Below are positions 5,070 through 5,949 of a DNA stretch of 5,949 nucleotides, piece after piece. Positions within the stretch are counted from its first letter, which is position 1, and the number at the start of each line of letters is the position of its first letter. Origin of the DNA: Betaproteobacteria bacterium (GTDB lineage Bacteria; Pseudomonadota; Gammaproteobacteria; Burkholderiales; SG8-41); the NCBI GenBank assembly GCA_023266245.1, contig JAHFRO010000149.1, forward strand, positions 1 to 5,949, in the 5' to 3' direction. The notes beneath the pieces are model-generated. The model made no database searches. It was not told the DNA's origin and worked only from the letters and a program-made list of their open reading frames with translations. Made by a program: the position numbers and the translations under genes.

Positions 5070-5949
5070 TCGCAGCCTCGTCCGCTGCGCCCGCCGCCGC
5101 GCGGTTTAGACGGTCGTTGATCGCCGCCCACGCCGCCGCCTGCGGCGGCTTTTCCACCAGCATCGCGTCACAACCCGCCGCGTCGAGTTCGCGCAGGTTG
5201 GCGTAGAGCGCGTGCGCATAACCCGCGGCATCGCGCGGCGCGGCGATCCAGATGAGACCGGGCAACAACGGCTGCCGCACCGAGTAGGCGAGCGCCGCCA
5301 CGTGCTTGCCCAGCCGCGTCAACGTTGCCGCGAGCTCGACCAGCAGATCGCCCTCCATCAGCATCAGCGGCGTCTGCGGCGCGTAGTGGGCGGCGAGCGT
5401 GCCGGGCGCGCGCGGGGACTGAACGTCGGGCGCGGCGAGCGGCTCGCCCAACGCCTGTTCCAGCTCACTTGCAGTGATCCATCCCGGCCGCAGGAGCGTC
5501 GGGCGCGCGCCGGAGAGATCGACGATGGTCGATTCGATGCCGACGTCGGCCGCACCGCCGTCGAGCACGCAATCGACCGCCGTTCCGAATTCGCGGCGCA
5601 CATGCTCGGCGGTCGTCGCGGAAACGCGCCCGAAGCGGTTCGCCGAAGGCGCGGCAACGCCGCCGCCGAACGCGCGCAGCAGCGCCTGCGCGACCGGATG
5701 CGACGGCACGCGCAGCGCCACGGTTTCCTGCCCGCCGGTCACGAGATCGCTGACTTTGGCGGCGCGGCGCAGAATCACGGTGAGCGCGCCGGGCCAGAAT
5801 CTTTTCGCGAGTTTCGCCGCCGGCGGCGGGATATTCCGCGCCCAGTTCGCCATCTGCACCGCATCGGCGACGTGAACGATCAGCGGATGGTCGGAGGGAC
5901 GGCCCTTGGCCGCGAAGATCTTCTTCACCGCCTCCGGGTTCGCCGCGTC
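5062..5949 (-). CDS. sua5: Threonylcarbamoyl-AMP synthase, Sua5 type, N-terminus cut by window edge
   Basis: Cytoplasmic enzyme that makes threonylcarbamoyl-adenylate from threonine, bicarbonate and ATP, the first step of t6A37 modification of ANN-decoding tRNAs. The 295 visible residues begin DAANPEAVKKIFAAKGRPSD, normally preceded by the nucleotide-site YGL segment, so roughly 30-45 N-terminal residues lie outside. The GTG at 5928 is an internal Val codon, not a start. Counting from the window edge, the YrdC domain shows K15-G-R17, SAN (102-104), GIESTIVD (137-144) and RPG (154-156). The linker motif APGTLAAHYAP (181-191) corresponds to the SPGxxxxHYxP signature that closes over the active site. 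A Sua5 C-terminal domain follows, with LYANLRELDAAGCDAMLVE in its conserved part. The presence of the linker and second domain distinguishes it from short TsaC/YrdC. It converges on the hydrolase gene with an 8-base overlap. Confidence 0.93.
   Translation of the reverse strand, partial: DAANPEAVKKIFAAKGRPSDHPLIVHVADAVQMANWARNIPPPAAKLAKRFWPGALTVILRRAAKVSDLVTGGQETVALRVPSHPVAQALLRAFGGGVAAPSANRFGRVSATTAEHVRREFGTAVDCVLDGGAADVGIESTIVDLSGARPTLLRPGWITASELEQALGEPLAAPDVQSPRAPGTLAAHYAPQTPLMLMEGDLLVELAATLTRLGKHVAALAYSVRQPLLPGLIWIAAPRDAAGYAHALYANLRELDAAGCDAMLVEKPPQAAAWAAINDRLNRAAAGAADEAAIT

Overview
The window is GC-rich with dense, uniformly GC3-biased genes. Protein style (TRAP transporter, crotonase, Sua5) and the intergenic repeats fit a proteobacterium, most likely an environmental betaproteobacterium. 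That placement is a judgement from sequence style, not from a search.

Layout. (1) Positions 2-169 carry the C-terminal end of an unrecognised protein. (2) A 141-base gap holds a possible sigma70-type promoter, a small GC hairpin and a strong Shine-Dalgarno (SD). (3) Positions 311-3207 are a complete TRAP transporter set in the order dctP (periplasmic binding protein), dctQ (small membrane subunit), dctM (large membrane subunit). A repeat-rich hairpin separates dctP from dctQ, and a nine-codon mini-ORF with its own SD links dctQ to dctM. (4) A crotonase-superfamily gene (3416-4192) sits between two inverted-repeat elements built from a degenerate 9-base unit of the type ACACGAAGG / ACGCCAAGG (3211-3397 and 4199-4340). 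(5) An exported alpha/beta-hydrolase (4338-5069) begins where the second element ends. (6) A threonylcarbamoyl-AMP synthase gene (Sua5 type) on the minus strand, cut by the window edge, converges on it with an 8-base overlap.

How the genes work together. DctP would capture an organic acid, probably a carboxylate, in the periplasm, and DctQM would import it with sodium. The crotonase could act on a CoA thioester from such an acid, but the repeat element between them makes co-transcription uncertain, so the link is only positional. The hydrolase appears periplasmic with unknown substrate. Sua5 is a housekeeping tRNA-modification enzyme and probably unrelated to the rest.

I see no defence system, CRISPR array, transposase or RNA gene. 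The protein-coding content is ordinary. The most interesting signals are the two 9-base-unit inverted-repeat elements flanking one gene and touching the next, the separate repeat hairpin between dctP and dctQ, the SD-led mini-ORF before dctM, and the loss of one of the two standard catalytic glutamates in the crotonase.
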